From contig MU626426.1 of assembly GCA_025603075.1 (NCBI GenBank), forward strand, positions 1-42,582: a stretch of 42,582 nt of DNA, in the 5' to 3' direction. Positions 23,007 through 34,305 of the stretch are shown here, in pieces. The DNA is from Neoconidiobolus thromboides FSU 785. Lineage: Eukaryota > Entomophthoromycota > Entomophthoromycetes > Entomophthorales > Neoconidiobolaceae. The first letter of the stretch is position 1. Every line of letters starts with the position of its first letter. The position numbers were made by a program, and so were the translations under genes. Below the pieces are notes generated by a model that saw only the letters and a list, made by a program, of their open reading frames with translations, was not told the DNA's origin and ran no database searches.

Positions 23007-25307
23007 ATGTCAGTGGATGAGTTAGGCCACAAATTACATTACAAAGGATTCGAGCATATTAACCAATCAATTAATCAAAATAATATATTATCTGAGAAGA
23101 TGTCTTCCAATTATGGATACAACATAAATAATAATACATATAATAATATAAAGAATAATATCCTTCCATATGCTAGGGAAAATACGTTTAAACGTTCACT
23201 TGGTAGTCCACCAAAATATTATCCAATTCCATTGAACCCAACAGAAAACCATACTAGTCTATCGCATATTTTAAATCAAAATAGTCCACAAGTAGATCAA
23301 TTTAATCAAAATACTCTAAAAGAGAAAGCCCATAGATTAACTGGAATTCATCAACTTAACCTCCCTGATAATGCCCCTCAAGCGTCTTATAAAACTAATG
23401 AAAATTATAATTTACAATCAAAGGCACCCAAGTTGGAATATGGTACTAGTGTTAATACCCATCATTCACTAAATCAACTTCCACCGATCACAATAAATAG
23501 TTCAATGTATGAAATGAAAGATAGAACTAATGGAACACAACGTTATTCTGCTTATCAAAGTGGACCTATTCAAAGTACATCGAACTATTATCAACCACCA
23601 ACATTTGCACCAAGACTTGAGAGAGAGTTGTATCAACCACCGAAATTTACAAATACGATAAGCTATACGCAACCAGAGTCAAATTACAATTATCAAGGTA
23701 ACTTACAAATCCCAAGTTATTGTAATACGAATCATTACCCTTATCAGTCTCATCTATCTATAACACCATTTGATAATGGTATTCAAGTACCAAACCAATC
23801 TCCGCTTAGCGGTTATGCCCAGTTAACACATCCAAATACTTTAAATCATAATGCATTAAAAGGATTAATGATTCCACCTATCCATCCTGTTGATGATAGT
23901 ACTTATAGTTTACCTAATTTAGCTGATAGCTTCCCTATCGATAATGAAGTGATTGCTTATGATGATAAAGATGGTCATTTAGTTATTCAGCCAGACCTTT
24001 ATATTACAGAAAGATGTAAACATAATTTAGTCATATATGATTTATAAGCTAATATAACATTTTTAGACAAAGTTGAAAGTTTGTTAGGACAGGGTACATT
24101 TGGACGCGTAGCCAAATGCTGGGATAAACGAGCATTGAGATATGTAGCAGTAAAAGTAATTAGAGCCATACCTAAATATAGGGAAGCAGCTAAGATTGAA
24201 ATGCGCGTATTATCTACGCTGAAGAAACATGACCCATTAAATTTGAACAAATGTATTCATATGGAAAATGACTTTGAATTTAACAATCATATGTGTATGT
24301 CATTCGATCTTATGGGACCTTCATTATTTGATTTTTTAAAATCCAATCAGTTTCAAGGCTTTCCTTTCCCACATGTTCAACATTTTGCTCGTCAATTGTT
24401 GAACTCAATTTCTTGTAAGACTGCTTGTTGTTTTATATAGGGTTTATATTAATTATCATATTTAGTTGTTCATAATTTGGGTTTAGTTCACACTGATTTA
24501 AAACCTGAAAATATTTTATTGCTAAATGGAAGCTACGATGAAGTAAAGGTAAGTTTATAAATTAAAAGCATAATAATAATAATATTTAACTTATTATTTT
24601 ATAGAGAAAAGGTTCTAAAGTGAAACACATATTAAAAAGTACTGAGATCAAATTGATTGATTTTGGATCTGCTACCTTTGAAGATGAATTTCATTCTTCT
24701 ATTGTATCGACAAGGCATTACCGTGCACCAGAAATAATATTAGGTATGGGATGGTCTTATCCTTGTGACCTTTGGTCTGTTGGTTGTATTTTAATTGAAT
24801 TAATAACGGGGGATGCCATGTTTCAAACACATGAAAATCTAGAACATTTAGCAATGATGGCACGTGCTTTAGGACCATTACCTAAAGTAATGTATGAGAG
24901 AGCAAGGTAACAAATAAAACGATAAGGACAATAATGAGTAAATACTTAACTTTTTAGTAGTAAAACAGGGAAGGCCTATTTTAAATCATCTGCTGAACTT
25001 AACTATCCAAATGATGAGACCACTAAACAAAGCCTTAAAAACGTGAATGGAGTTAAAACTGTAGCGGTAAGATCAATATAAAATAGCATAAAGCAATAAA
25101 ATAATAGCTTCATTTTAGAAAATTGTCAACAGAAAGGGACTATTGGGAGATGCGTTGACAGATTTGATAACCAAATTATTGACATATGAACCAGAGGATA
25201 GGATAACGGCAGCTCAAGCTTTGGAACACCCCTTCTTTTCACTTCGACTTGGATTAGATGGGAGAATTAAGCATAAGAAAGGGTTGGATATGTCGAGTTC
25301 TAATTGA
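23007..25307 (+). CDS. LAMMER (CLK/Kns1/Lkh1-type) dual-specificity protein kinase
   Basis: Six exons, 23007-24015, 24067-24414, 24466-24548, 24605-24906, 24958-25066 and 25119-25307, with introns of 51-56 nt, encode 679 aa. Residues 1-330 are an Asn/Gln/Tyr/Pro-rich disordered region. The kinase domain follows: glycine loop [10 protein letters not shown], Lys366 in VAVKVI, and the catalytic loop HTDLKPEN (Asp463) with Thr in place of Arg, typical of LAMMER kinases. Asp499 is in DFGSATF, followed by TRHYRAPE. The eponymous motif reads [12 protein letters not shown] (LAMMAR, residues 562-567) rather than EHLAMMERILGP. The domain ends LEHPFF. These kinases phosphorylate SR-type splicing factors and control growth and differentiation. 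The start ATG is the first in frame, but an upstream splice acceptor-like TTTCAG leaves the extreme N-terminus uncertain. Confidence 0.93.
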
Positions 25308-26567
25308 AACCATTTTTTATAATAATTAATTTAATAATAATTTATAAGTTATAATTTGAATTGGTGTATATTTGAGGTATAATTACTGTGACAGAGTAAT
25401 TGTATGTATAGTTTATAGCAAAAGATTTATGATAAATTATGGCTTTGAATCGATTTATGTTTATTAATCATCTTTTTATCGCTTTGGGAATAAAAGAATT
25501 AAACTTTAGTTTAGATTGTTGTTATCGTATCATGGCTTATAAGTTTGAAAATGTTTTATTATACAGGGTCAAATCTACTTCTTTGAACCACTTCATTATA
25601 CTTTTGGGATAATATAAAAAACTAAATATAGGTAAATTAAAAAATCTAGCTGATATGGTCAAAATATATTAATTTAATTTTTATTTGATCATTAAAAAGG
25701 TAACTGCTTTGCATTGTAATTCAACAAAGTACAAACACAAAGCATAAATGGTTCGTAAAGAGTAAGACAAAAAGTTTCGTAAAAATAGAACTGAAATCAC
25801 CTATGAAGTGTAAGATAAAGATTAGGTGATAGGGTTTATTTGATGGGAAGATATATAGTATGAAATAGAAGTACTAGGGCTCAGTAAAGGTAAGATTTTT
25901 ACATCTAGAGAGGCTTTTGTACTTTTATTTAGCCATAAGTGGTATGGTTGGTTTATTTTAAATTTATTAAATTCTTATAGTTTATCTCAATAAAATTTAT
26001 TTCATATTGTCAGTCAGGATTTTGGGCAAATCTAAAACAGTAAAAATATAAACCGCATCAAAATATAATGTGTCCACTCAATAACTAAAATTCCTAGTAA
26101 AAAGACCAAAAAGATATGGGACTACTATATAATTTCAGAGAAATGGGTTAATTTAAAAGCTTGGTTCAAATTTTATTCAATTTGATTTTTAAAGAAAATT
26201 CCAACTAAGGACCAAATGCTACCAAAATATTTACTTTTTTGCTAAAATCAAATTGGAAATTTAATTGGGCCTCCAAACTTATCCATATACAAGCTTTAGT
26301 AAGTTGAAAGTAAAAGAATAAAACTTATAAAGAGTATGATGATTTTTAATATCTTTTATTATGATAAAGAGTTAAAAGTAATGATATATTAAGATATAAA
26401 CATTTAAGCTTTTAAAAAATATATCACTTTTTAATTATTTTATTTCCAAGTTTCCGTAAAGTTAACTACAATTTCAACTATAAATAAATAATAAGCATCC
26501 AAGCTTATTTACAAGTAGCATTGATTTCATAATAAATTGTTTATATAGTAACTACTTTAAAGTTTGA

Positions 26568-26672
26568 TATGGGAGTGTTTTTTTCGGCTTCATTATTTTT
26601 TCCATCTTTTAAGCGCTATTTCAGTGGAAAACTTGTTGGTAAAATTCTTAAACAAAAAAATACACCCCCATA
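26568..26672 (+). mobile_element. MITE copy 4
   Basis: 105 bp from TATGGGAGTG to CACCCCCATA. The core has CATCTTTTAAGCGCTATTT, then CAGTGGAAAA. Flanking TA dinucleotides are present at both ends. Confidence 0.85.
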
Positions 26673-26887
26673 TAATAAATAGTAAAAAAAAGTCGAGAAA
26701 CTCCCCAAAAAAAACGGACTACTTCCAGAGTTTATTTCAATTTAGCTTAAATTTACAGAAAACTGGAATACCTCTAAAAGTTTAATCTTGAACTAAGACT
26801 TAATTTTCAATAAAATTAGCAAAATCTTCAATAAATGAAATGGAAAAAAATACAAAAAAAATATTTAAAGAAATGTAATATGCATAA

Positions 26888-26992
26888 TATGGGGATGATT
26901 TTTTTGATTTCATTACTTTTTCCACCTTTTAAGCGCTATTTGAGCGGAAAATTTGTTAGTAAAATTCTTAAACACAAAAATACATCCCCATA
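26888..26992 (+). mobile_element. MITE copy 5 (close to consensus)
   Basis: 105 bp from TATGGGGATG to CATCCCCATA with perfect outer repeats. The inner palindrome is centred on AGCGCT (26932-26937), with TTCC and GGAA arms placed symmetrically around it. Confidence 0.9.
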
Positions 26993-27252
26993 TACTATGT
27001 AGAAAAGTAAAAAAAGATTTACTATATACTCTTATTAAATTTTAATACTTCAATTCTTTATTTTCCAATATTAGGTTGAATTTTATTAAAAATTGGGTTT
27101 TAAGCTTTAGCTTAAAATCGAACTTTTTGAAAATAATCTAGTTTTTATGAAAGGTTAAAAGCTGGCTTAAAATCGAACTTTGATAGCTATTGAAATAAAA
27201 ACATATATTTATTTTAATACTTTGATAATGTTTTTAGTTTTCATAATTATTA

Positions 27253-27357
27253 TATGGGGATATGTCTTTTGTTTAGGAATTTACTAACAATCTTTTCGCT
27301 CAAATAATGCCCAAAAGATGGAGGAAGTAATGAAATCAAAAAAAACATCTCCCTGTA
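27253..27357 (-). mobile_element. MITE copy 6
   Basis: 105 bp inverted copy from TATGGGGATA to CATCTCCCTGTA. The core reads CGCTCAAATAATGCCCAAAA, so the central AGCGCT has decayed. Confidence 0.8.
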
Positions 27358-27544
27358 TTTTTGATAAATAAATTTACAGCTTATTTTCATAACATAACCT
27401 TTGGATTTTTTATACCATTAGTATGATAGAAAACTAAAATACTTTTTATGTTACTTAATAGCATTTAGCCTAAATCGTAATTTATGATAAGTTTTAGATT
27501 ATAATATTTAAAGTATTCAAAATAGAAATCATTTTAATGATACG

Positions 27545-27898
27545 AGAGGAGGTCATAATGCTCGTAGAATGAAAGAGTTACAAACGATCTATATGAGAGT
27601 TCTTCACATGTATATTTTTTATGCATTCTACTTACAATACACATAAAGTTTTGTATTAATTTAATTACTTATCTCTAAGATATAACCATAATTTAAGTGT
27701 GCACTTTCATGAGATATTATTTTTTATCAGGAGCTAAAATTTCATTAAATTTTTTTGTTAATGATGGCTATTTCTATTGATTGTATCTTGGGGATGAATG
27801 ATTAGACTAATATTAAAACTTTATGTGTATTATAAGTAGAGTAAATAAAAATACATATGTAAAGAACTCCTGGATAAGCATCCTATAACCTCTTCAAT
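27545..27898. repeat. Imperfect long inverted repeat (~55 bp arms, 162 bp loop)
   Basis: The arm at 27597-27652 (AGTTCTTCACATGTATATT..., ending ACACATAAAGTTTT) is mirrored at 27815-27869 (AAAACTTTATGTGTATTATA..., ending AAAGAACTC). The best-matching stretch is ACACATAAAGTTTT against its exact complement. Weaker complementarity extends outward (GAGGTCATAATGCT at about 27550 against AGCATCCTATAACCTC at about 27878). It is unrelated in sequence to the MITE family and could be a second fold-back element. Confidence 0.7.
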
Positions 27899-27944
27899 GG
27901 ATAAAATTCATAAACTTCCCTCATAGATTTTAATAAATTTTTAT

Positions 27945-28015
27945 TTGGAGATGTATTTTTGTTAAAAATTTTATAATTTTTCCATTCTAGTAGTAGCGCT
28001 TAAGAATTGAAAAAG
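27945..28015 (-). mobile_element. MITE copy 7, truncated
   Basis: The inverted half-element begins TTTGGAGATGTATTTTTG and runs through TTTTTCCATTC and AGCGCTTAAGAATTG to GAAAAAGTG. It then breaks directly into copy 8, so its other end is missing or was replaced. Confidence 0.7.
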
Positions 28016-28116
28016 TGGGAATGTTTTTTTTGACTTCACTTTTTCGACTTTTTTAAGCACTATTTAAGTAGAAAAATTATTAGTAAAATTCTTAAGCACA
28101 AAAATACATTCCCATA
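28016..28116 (+). mobile_element. MITE copy 8
   Basis: 101 bp from TGGGAATG to CATTCCCATA, abutting truncated copy 7 on the left. It shares its right TA with copy 9. Confidence 0.82.
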
Positions 28117-28214
28117 TGGGGCTGTTTTGTTTTCATTACTTTTTCCATTTTTCAAGTGCTATTTGAGTGGAAAGATTGTAGCAAAATTCTTAAACATAAA
28201 AATATATCCCCATA
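28115..28214 (+). mobile_element. MITE copy 9, head-to-tail with copy 8
   Basis: 100 bp from TATGGGGCTG to ATCCCCATA. The junction with copy 8 is CCCATATGGGG, so one TA serves both elements, as expected if one inserted at the terminal TA of the other. Confidence 0.85.
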
Positions 28215-28328
28215 CGTTGTATTTCAATCGCCTTAAAATTCATTTCGTTTAAAAAATTACTAGATTCAGTTTTGAAGAAAATAATAGTCTAGTTGTTTAT
28301 TTAAAAATATATAAGTTTATAATAAATA

Positions 28329-28432
28329 TATGGGGATATATTTTTGTGTTTAAGAATTTTACTAACAACTTTTCCGCTTAAATAGCGCTTAAAAATGGAA
28401 AAAATAATGAAGTCAAAAAAAACACTCCCATG
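28329..28432 (-). mobile_element. MITE copy 10
   Basis: 104 bp inverted copy from TATGGGGATATA to ACACTCCCATG. The core TTTCCGCTTAAATAGCGCTT is well kept, and the right-hand TA has become TG. Confidence 0.83.
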
Positions 28433-28845
28433 TTATAAATTTGATTTATAGCTTATATAGTCTTAAAAGAGAGTAAACCTCGCAAATAATTTATTAAGTA
28501 AAGATAAAAATAGATGAAAGTCATGGGGTGAGAAGAAGGAGTGGAAGGGTGATAAATTATGAATATCGTTATTAAAAAATAAAGTCCTATACAAACATGA
28601 GACTCAATTAATTCAATGATGTAAAAGAAATCAATTTATCTAGAAACAGGATTAAAGGGAAAAATTGTCAGCTGCAAATTTGATTCAAAACGCATGACAA
28701 CAAATGGGGTGACGTAGCAAAGTGGAAGGTGGGAATAAGTATTTACTAAGTTCTAACATTTAAACTGGTGATTCAATATACTAATATATAATAACAATTA
28801 TAGGCTTAATTTTTAAATATTCGAAAATTTAATTTTTCTTAAAAA

Positions 28846-30402
28846 ATGAGCTCAGTATCAACTAGTAACAAATATTTAAATTGTAGTATATATGAATATT
28901 AATGAAATCATGACTAGGTTTGACTTCTTTTCCAGATTTGAATTACTTAAAAGTGCTTCTGTTATCTGGGTTTACTAAAATAATAAAAGTACACATTTTG
29001 CACATTTATCGAGGGGTAAGCTTGACATTAATTCAATTTCTACAAATCAATTAATATATTAGGTTTTAGTAGAGTTAGGCAGTTTTCCACATAATTGGAG
29101 TGAAAGATATCATTATATTATATCTAACTTCAGTTACTTTACTTATAGTGTTCCAGTAGCTATATTAATTTTTAGTTATTTAACTGATAAATACGGAGTT
29201 AAAAAAACTTTACCCATATCACTTTATGGATCATCAATCTTAATAATAATTTTATCCTTAGTATCAAACTTTCCCTCTCTTCACGTAACTTTACTTGGCT
29301 TAGGTTTGTTTAATGGATTAGATGCTATTGCTTATGGACTTATATCGACTATTTATGAATCGAAATATCGAAGTAATTGTATTTCGTTATACAAATTATA
29401 CTATATTTACTGTTTATAGGTTTTGCGTATACATTACTATTTTTTGATATCTATTTTTCATTTATATCAGATCCTATAATTAATTCCTTTGAACTACTTA
29501 AAAATCAAATTCCAAATTGGTTTATGCCAAAATTGCTATTCCTTCAATATCCTCAATTGTTATCTGCTTTAGGTGGCGCTATTATATTTACGATAATTGC
29601 TTACTACTCTCATTCTATATTATTACCTTCTGGTGATAAATTATATAATACCTCGCTTCCAACTGAAAATGATGAAACTCAAACTTTAATTAATGAGATG
29701 GATTGTACAAATTATGATTCTATTAACTCATCTCAGAATACTTTATATCCTCGTTTTATGGCTAAATTACCCAGTAAACAAAGCATGTTTTTAATCGTTT
29801 CTTTTACGTTGAATCAATTCCTAATCAAAAATGCATCAGATAGCTTGATAAATTGGTATACTACTGGAATCGAACGAGGTGGCTTAGGCTTAGGCTTTAG
29901 AGAATTATTGCCTACGCTATTTAATTCTTTAAAAACTTTCTATTATTTGAGTTACTTACTTTTGCCTACCATCATGAATAGATTTAACCCTAGTTATATA
30001 TATAATATAACATACAAAATAGCTAGTATTGAGTTTGTTTATTTGATCTTAGTTAATTTTTTACAACCAGTCCTCCCTACTTCAGTCTTAAACTTATTAG
30101 TCGGTTTAGGCGGTGTACCATTGATTGTATGCTCTTCATATAGTAATATAGCAATAATTCTACTATTATCTAAAGTGAAAGATGTAAATGTAGGATCATT
30201 TACTATCTTTGGTTTAGCACTTAGTGCGTTTGAAATTATAAATGTAATCCAAGCATCCTTGACGCCACTTTCTCTATTTTTTACCTTTAGTAAGATGGGA
30301 ATTTCCTATTTTAACATTCTAAATCCCTCCTTTATTATCTTTGCTGGAGTTGCTTTTCTCAATTGTTATTTCTCTGAAGCTTTTCTTACTAATAATAGTT
30401 AA
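28846..30402 (+). CDS. MFS-like multi-pass transporter, subfamily unassigned
   Basis: Four exons, 28846-28885, 28936-29015, 29063-29372 and 29420-30402, with introns of 50, 47 and 47 nt, give 470 aa, the usual MFS size. The start MSSVSTSNKYLNC lies in a short exon. The joined sequence continues VLLLSGFTKIIKVHILHIYR. A loop reads YLTDKYGVKKTLP, which fits the MFS motif between helices 2 and 3. It is followed by three hydrophobic helices, a central hydrophilic loop (about residues 205-250, PSGDKLYNTSLPTENDE) and a second helix bundle ending in FLNCYFSEAFLTNNS. I cannot assign a substrate. The frame between exons 3 and 4 shifts unless the 47 nt intron is removed. The exon model rests on splice signals and frame, so exons 1-2 are the least certain. 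Confidence 0.72.
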
Positions 30403-30867
30403 GCTTATTTGATAAATAAGGCGAATATTGGTTGAATATTATTTAAAGTTTTATATTTTATTATAATTTAGTTTAGTTTTGGTAAATTTTATGAACTATA
30501 AAGTGTATAAAATAATAAAGTTTATTTCAAAAAGTAGCTATACTAAGGGTTTATATATTTCAAATTTCAAATTTCATACTTTATTTGATCAGTTTCTCAA
30601 TTCGATTTATAATTGTTTTGTTTATTGACTTTTTTAGGTTACTTTATATTATCAAATTTAGATTATTACAATAAACTAAACTTTACATTCTGAAGTTATT
30701 CTTTGTTTATTTAACATAAACGTGTATATTAAAGCTATTACTTTCTAAAGCATCATTGTTTTATAAAGTTAAATTATAAACACTTATATAATATCATTTG
30801 AGGCGTTTTGGAAATATTTATTTAAATCAAAAAGCTTAATATGTGAATGGACAAATTAATCCTTATC
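30403..30867. other. Convergent intergenic spacer MFS / ALDH
   Basis: About 465 bp between two 3' ends. It is AT-rich and contains no visible gene, RNA or MITE. Confidence 0.6.
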
Positions 30868-32560
30868 TTAATCTGCCAGTGTGATTGTGGTAATTTCTGA
30901 AAAGAAATCTAAAGATAAAAAGCCTCCTTCTCTTCCTATTCCAGAATCTTTATATCCTCCAAAAGGAGTAAATGTATCTCTTACTAGCCAACAATTAACC
31001 CATACCAACCCAGCTTCAATAGATTGTGCTACTTTTCTAGTAAGTCTAATATCATTTCCAAATACACAGGCTGCTAAACCATAGTTAGTATCATTAGCCA
31101 TTTGGATAGCTTCATTAACATGATTATAAGGTATAATGGCAACAACTGGGCCAAAAATTTCTTCTTTGACGACTCTTGAATTGGGACTTAAATCAGTAAT
31201 GATCGTTGGTTCAATATAATAACCATTTAATTCATCTACAGAATTACCTCCGCAAACTATTTTTCCACCTTCTTGTTTGGCCAAGCTAATATAACTTAAT
31301 ACCTTTTCAAAATGTTGTTTACTGCTCATTGCTCCAACTACTGTATCACTATCCCATGGTATATTCACTTTGTAGTTTTTTTTAGTATATTCCACTAAAC
31401 CAGTGACAAATTGCTCATAGATAGAAGCTTCAACGTAAACTCTGGACATACATAAACAAATTTGACCTTGATTCGAAAACGCAGCGGCAGCACTAGTTTC
31501 AATAGCTAAGTTCAAATCGCAATGTTTTAATATGATACTTGGATTTTTTCCACCAAGCTCCAAAGATACTTTTTTAAACAATGGTGCACACCCGATTGCT
31601 ACCTTTTTCCCGGTTTCAGTGCCTCCAGTAAATGAGATTAATCGAACTGATGGATGCTTTATTAATGCATCACCTGCTTCTGAACCTATTTTCTCTTAAT
31701 TTTATTGTTCTATTATTACAAAATTTTTACCTAATCCAAACACTATATTAACTACACCTTTTGGTAACCCAGCCTCCTTTATGATTTGACATAAATCTAT
31801 GAAAGATGTAAATATAAACTAATAAACTGTTTAACATTATTTTTACAATAAGCCGTTAAGGATGTGATTTCACTTGGCTTACAAATACATACGGAACCAG
31901 CGGCAATACAAGGTGCTATCTTCCAGGTTAGAAGATAAAGTGGCCTTAAAACCATAATTAATAAAAGCCAATAAATATAAATATATATTACAAATTCCAT
32001 GGAGAAATCAAACCAGCAATACCAGCAGGTTTACGTATACTATAATGAAGAGCAGCTTTACTACCATGGTTTTGTACTATTTGGTCTGGATTCCAAGAAG
32101 TTAATAAATCTGCATAGTACCGGAAATTATGAACTGCTCTGGGAATATCCACTTTTTTACAAAAAGAATACGTTTTCCCACTATTCAAGGACTCAGCTAT
32201 CACTAATTTTTCAAACCATTTTTCACTTTCAATCAAATCAGCTATCCTTCGCATATAGTTACTTCGCACACTTCGATCTGTATTGCCCCACCCAGCTAAT
32301 GCTTTTTTGCTACTTTTAACTGCTAATTCAATCTCCTTTTCGCCTCCTCGGCTTATACTTCCCAAGCTCTATTTAACTTTAGTTTTCTTTTATTAACTTT
32401 TTGAAAAAATTACCAATTTGTTTCCTGGATTTATTATGTCAAGCATCCCTCCTTCATCTCCGATTACAAATTCATTGTCAATGAAGTGATGTACTACTAT
32501 CTCTTTCTCCAAACCTAGCTTTTCTAAGCCTTTAATATCTGTTTCGTTATGACTTCCCAT
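30868..32560 (-). CDS. Aldehyde dehydrogenase, ALDH8-like (2-aminomuconate semialdehyde DH type)
   Basis: Five exons, 32560-32414, 32368-31992, 31944-31847, 31796-31731 and 31685-30868, with introns of 45-50 nt, encode 501 aa. The product starts MGSHNETDIKGLEKLGLEKE. It has the NAD-binding and catalytic landmarks of the superfamily: SPWNLPLYLLTWKIAP, CKPSE, SFTGGTETGKK, Glu272 in LELGGKNPS, Cys306 in NQGQIC (34 residues after the Glu, as is canonical), and EEIFGPVV. The C-terminal block CWLVRDTFTPFGGYKDSGIG and REGGFLSLDFF matches ALDH8A1-type enzymes. Those oxidise 2-aminomuconate semialdehyde in the kynurenine route of tryptophan breakdown. Betaine-aldehyde or other ALDH specificity cannot be excluded. 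The third intron ends in AAG rather than TAG or CAG. Confidence 0.9.
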
Positions 32561-33074
32561 TTATTTAAAAAGGACTCTTTTGTCACAGTCACTTATTTAT
32601 ACTTTTATTTGAAACAGTATGACATATCCTTAATCCAATTAATAATTACTTATTCATAAGCAAAAATATCTCAATCAATCACCCCCTGGTGACATATTAG
32701 AAACTAAATATCTCTTACATTTATTGCTAAAAATAGATAGTAATTTAGTTCTATTACAAACCTCAAATTTTTAAGCAAATTAAAGATTCTTATTTAAACT
32801 ATAGACTATAAGGTTTACCCATAATTTTAATGTAAATTAAGAGCTATACCAATGTTTTTTCAAAGAATTGTTTAAACAGAATATTAATAAAACTCCTATT
32901 GATAAAATTTGATAAATACTGTTTTTATTTAATATTATTAATATTATTTAAAACAAGTTATTTTTATCTCAAATTGCTTTTTGCATCAATTTGGAAATGC
33001 TCTTTACTTTAACAACTTGCTCTTTTTAGGCATAAAACTTAAAAATTACCAATGAATATCTGAACAAAAAACGT

Positions 33075-33179
33075 TCGTGAGAATGGTTTTTTTGGTTTCA
33101 TTACTTTTTCCATCTTTTAAGCGCTATTTAAGTGAAAAGATTGTAGTAAAATTCTTAAACAAAAAAATACATCCCCATA
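33075..33179 (+). mobile_element. MITE copy 11
   Basis: 105 bp. The left end is decayed (CGTGAGAATGG) while the right end CATCCCCATA is intact. The core CATCTTTTAAGCGCTATTTA is well conserved. Confidence 0.82.
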
Positions 33180-34023
33180 TAGTCAATCCTACTTGTCATT
33201 ATAAAAAGTTGAATTTAAAGAGCCAACCTTTGTAACTAAGTTAGAGTTCGCTTGTTTAAACTTGAGTTAAATCGAAATTGTGTTTCTGTAATCTCTATTT
33301 TAAATTGAGAGTCAATTCATACATTTAATATTACTTAAAACAAAATCATTAAAATATTAAACAAAGTTGAGCAACTTTAAAAACAACAGTTATCAAAGAG
33401 AAGGGTGATACAAAAAGTTAATACTCATCTCATTAGCATACAAGGAAATTTTGATTAAAAGGGTAGAACTAATTCATTGTATATGTATATTTAAAGCGGT
33501 TATGTTTTTTTGTTAAACATTAAAATATAAATATTATGTCTTTACTAGGCCAACGCTTTATATATAGACTTGTAGACTTTGATAAGGATAAAACGCATGA
33601 TAGGAATGGTTATGGAGCGGAAGGTAAACCATGTGCAATAAAAAGAAGGCTGTAGATTTTCACTTAATTATAAAAACTTTATTGAAGAGAATTATCAAGC
33701 ATTACCCTTTTATCTATAGAGAAGGATCCTATTGGTGGTTATAATAGTTATTTTTACAACTGATCAAATGATTGATCAACTACTGGTAATATTTCCAGTA
33801 ACCTTATAAGGCATTGTTGATCTCTTAAAAAATTATAATCTGGAGTTATCAAGTATAGTTTGCATTTGATCCATCCAAACAAAGTTCCTCATAATTATTT
33901 ATTTGTCAGCATTTTCTGGCTGTATCATTTTAAAAAAAGAAAGCGTATTTTTGTTATGTTCTTTAATTCATATAAAACCACTAACTATAATAAACTAATC
34001 ATTTCTACCAATTTATGCCATTA

Positions 34024-34127
34024 TATGTGGATGTGTTTTTATGTTTAGGAATTCTACTAACAATATCTCCGCTCAAATAGTGCTTAAAAGATGGAAAAAC
34101 TAATGAAATAAAAAAATCACCCTCGTA
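34024..34127 (-). mobile_element. MITE copy 12
   Basis: 104 bp inverted copy from TATGTGGATGTG to TCACCCTCGTA. The core is CCGCTCAAATAGTGCTTAAA. Confidence 0.82.
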
Positions 34128-34271
34128 TGTTAGTCAAAATATACGATTATTTCAGTTTTTATTTCTCAAACAAATAGAATGATTATTAATTTGACAATAG
34201 CTTTACGTTTACTAATACTTTTACAACTATACAAATACAAAAGCTTTTGATTTACTACAAACAATATAAAG

Positions 34272-34305
34272 AATAAACAATAAACAATAAACAATAAACA
34301 ATAAA
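34272..34305. repeat. AATAAAC heptanucleotide tandem repeat
   Basis: Four consecutive AATAAAC units followed by a broken AATAAAA unit. It lies in the gene-poor region about 145 bp right of MITE copy 12, and no function is suggested. Confidence 0.85.

Larger units (their letters stand above)
25308..28845. other. 3.5 kb MITE-rich intergenic region
   Basis: Between the kinase and transporter genes. It contains seven MITE copies or partial copies (26568-28432) and an imperfect long inverted repeat (27545-27898). At 25748-25990 there is a degraded open frame interrupted by stops. No intact gene is visible. The open frame at 26564-26785 simply reads through a MITE. Confidence 0.65.

Noticed and set aside
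25748-26000. Alternative genetic code with TAA/TAG as glutamine
   Set aside because: All intact genes here (for example RPL5, CHO2, AAR2 and the kinase) end properly at TAA, TAG or TGA and contain no in-frame stops.
26564-26785. 73-codon plus-strand frame
   Set aside because: It reads straight through MITE copy 4 and its AT-rich flank, with no coding signal.
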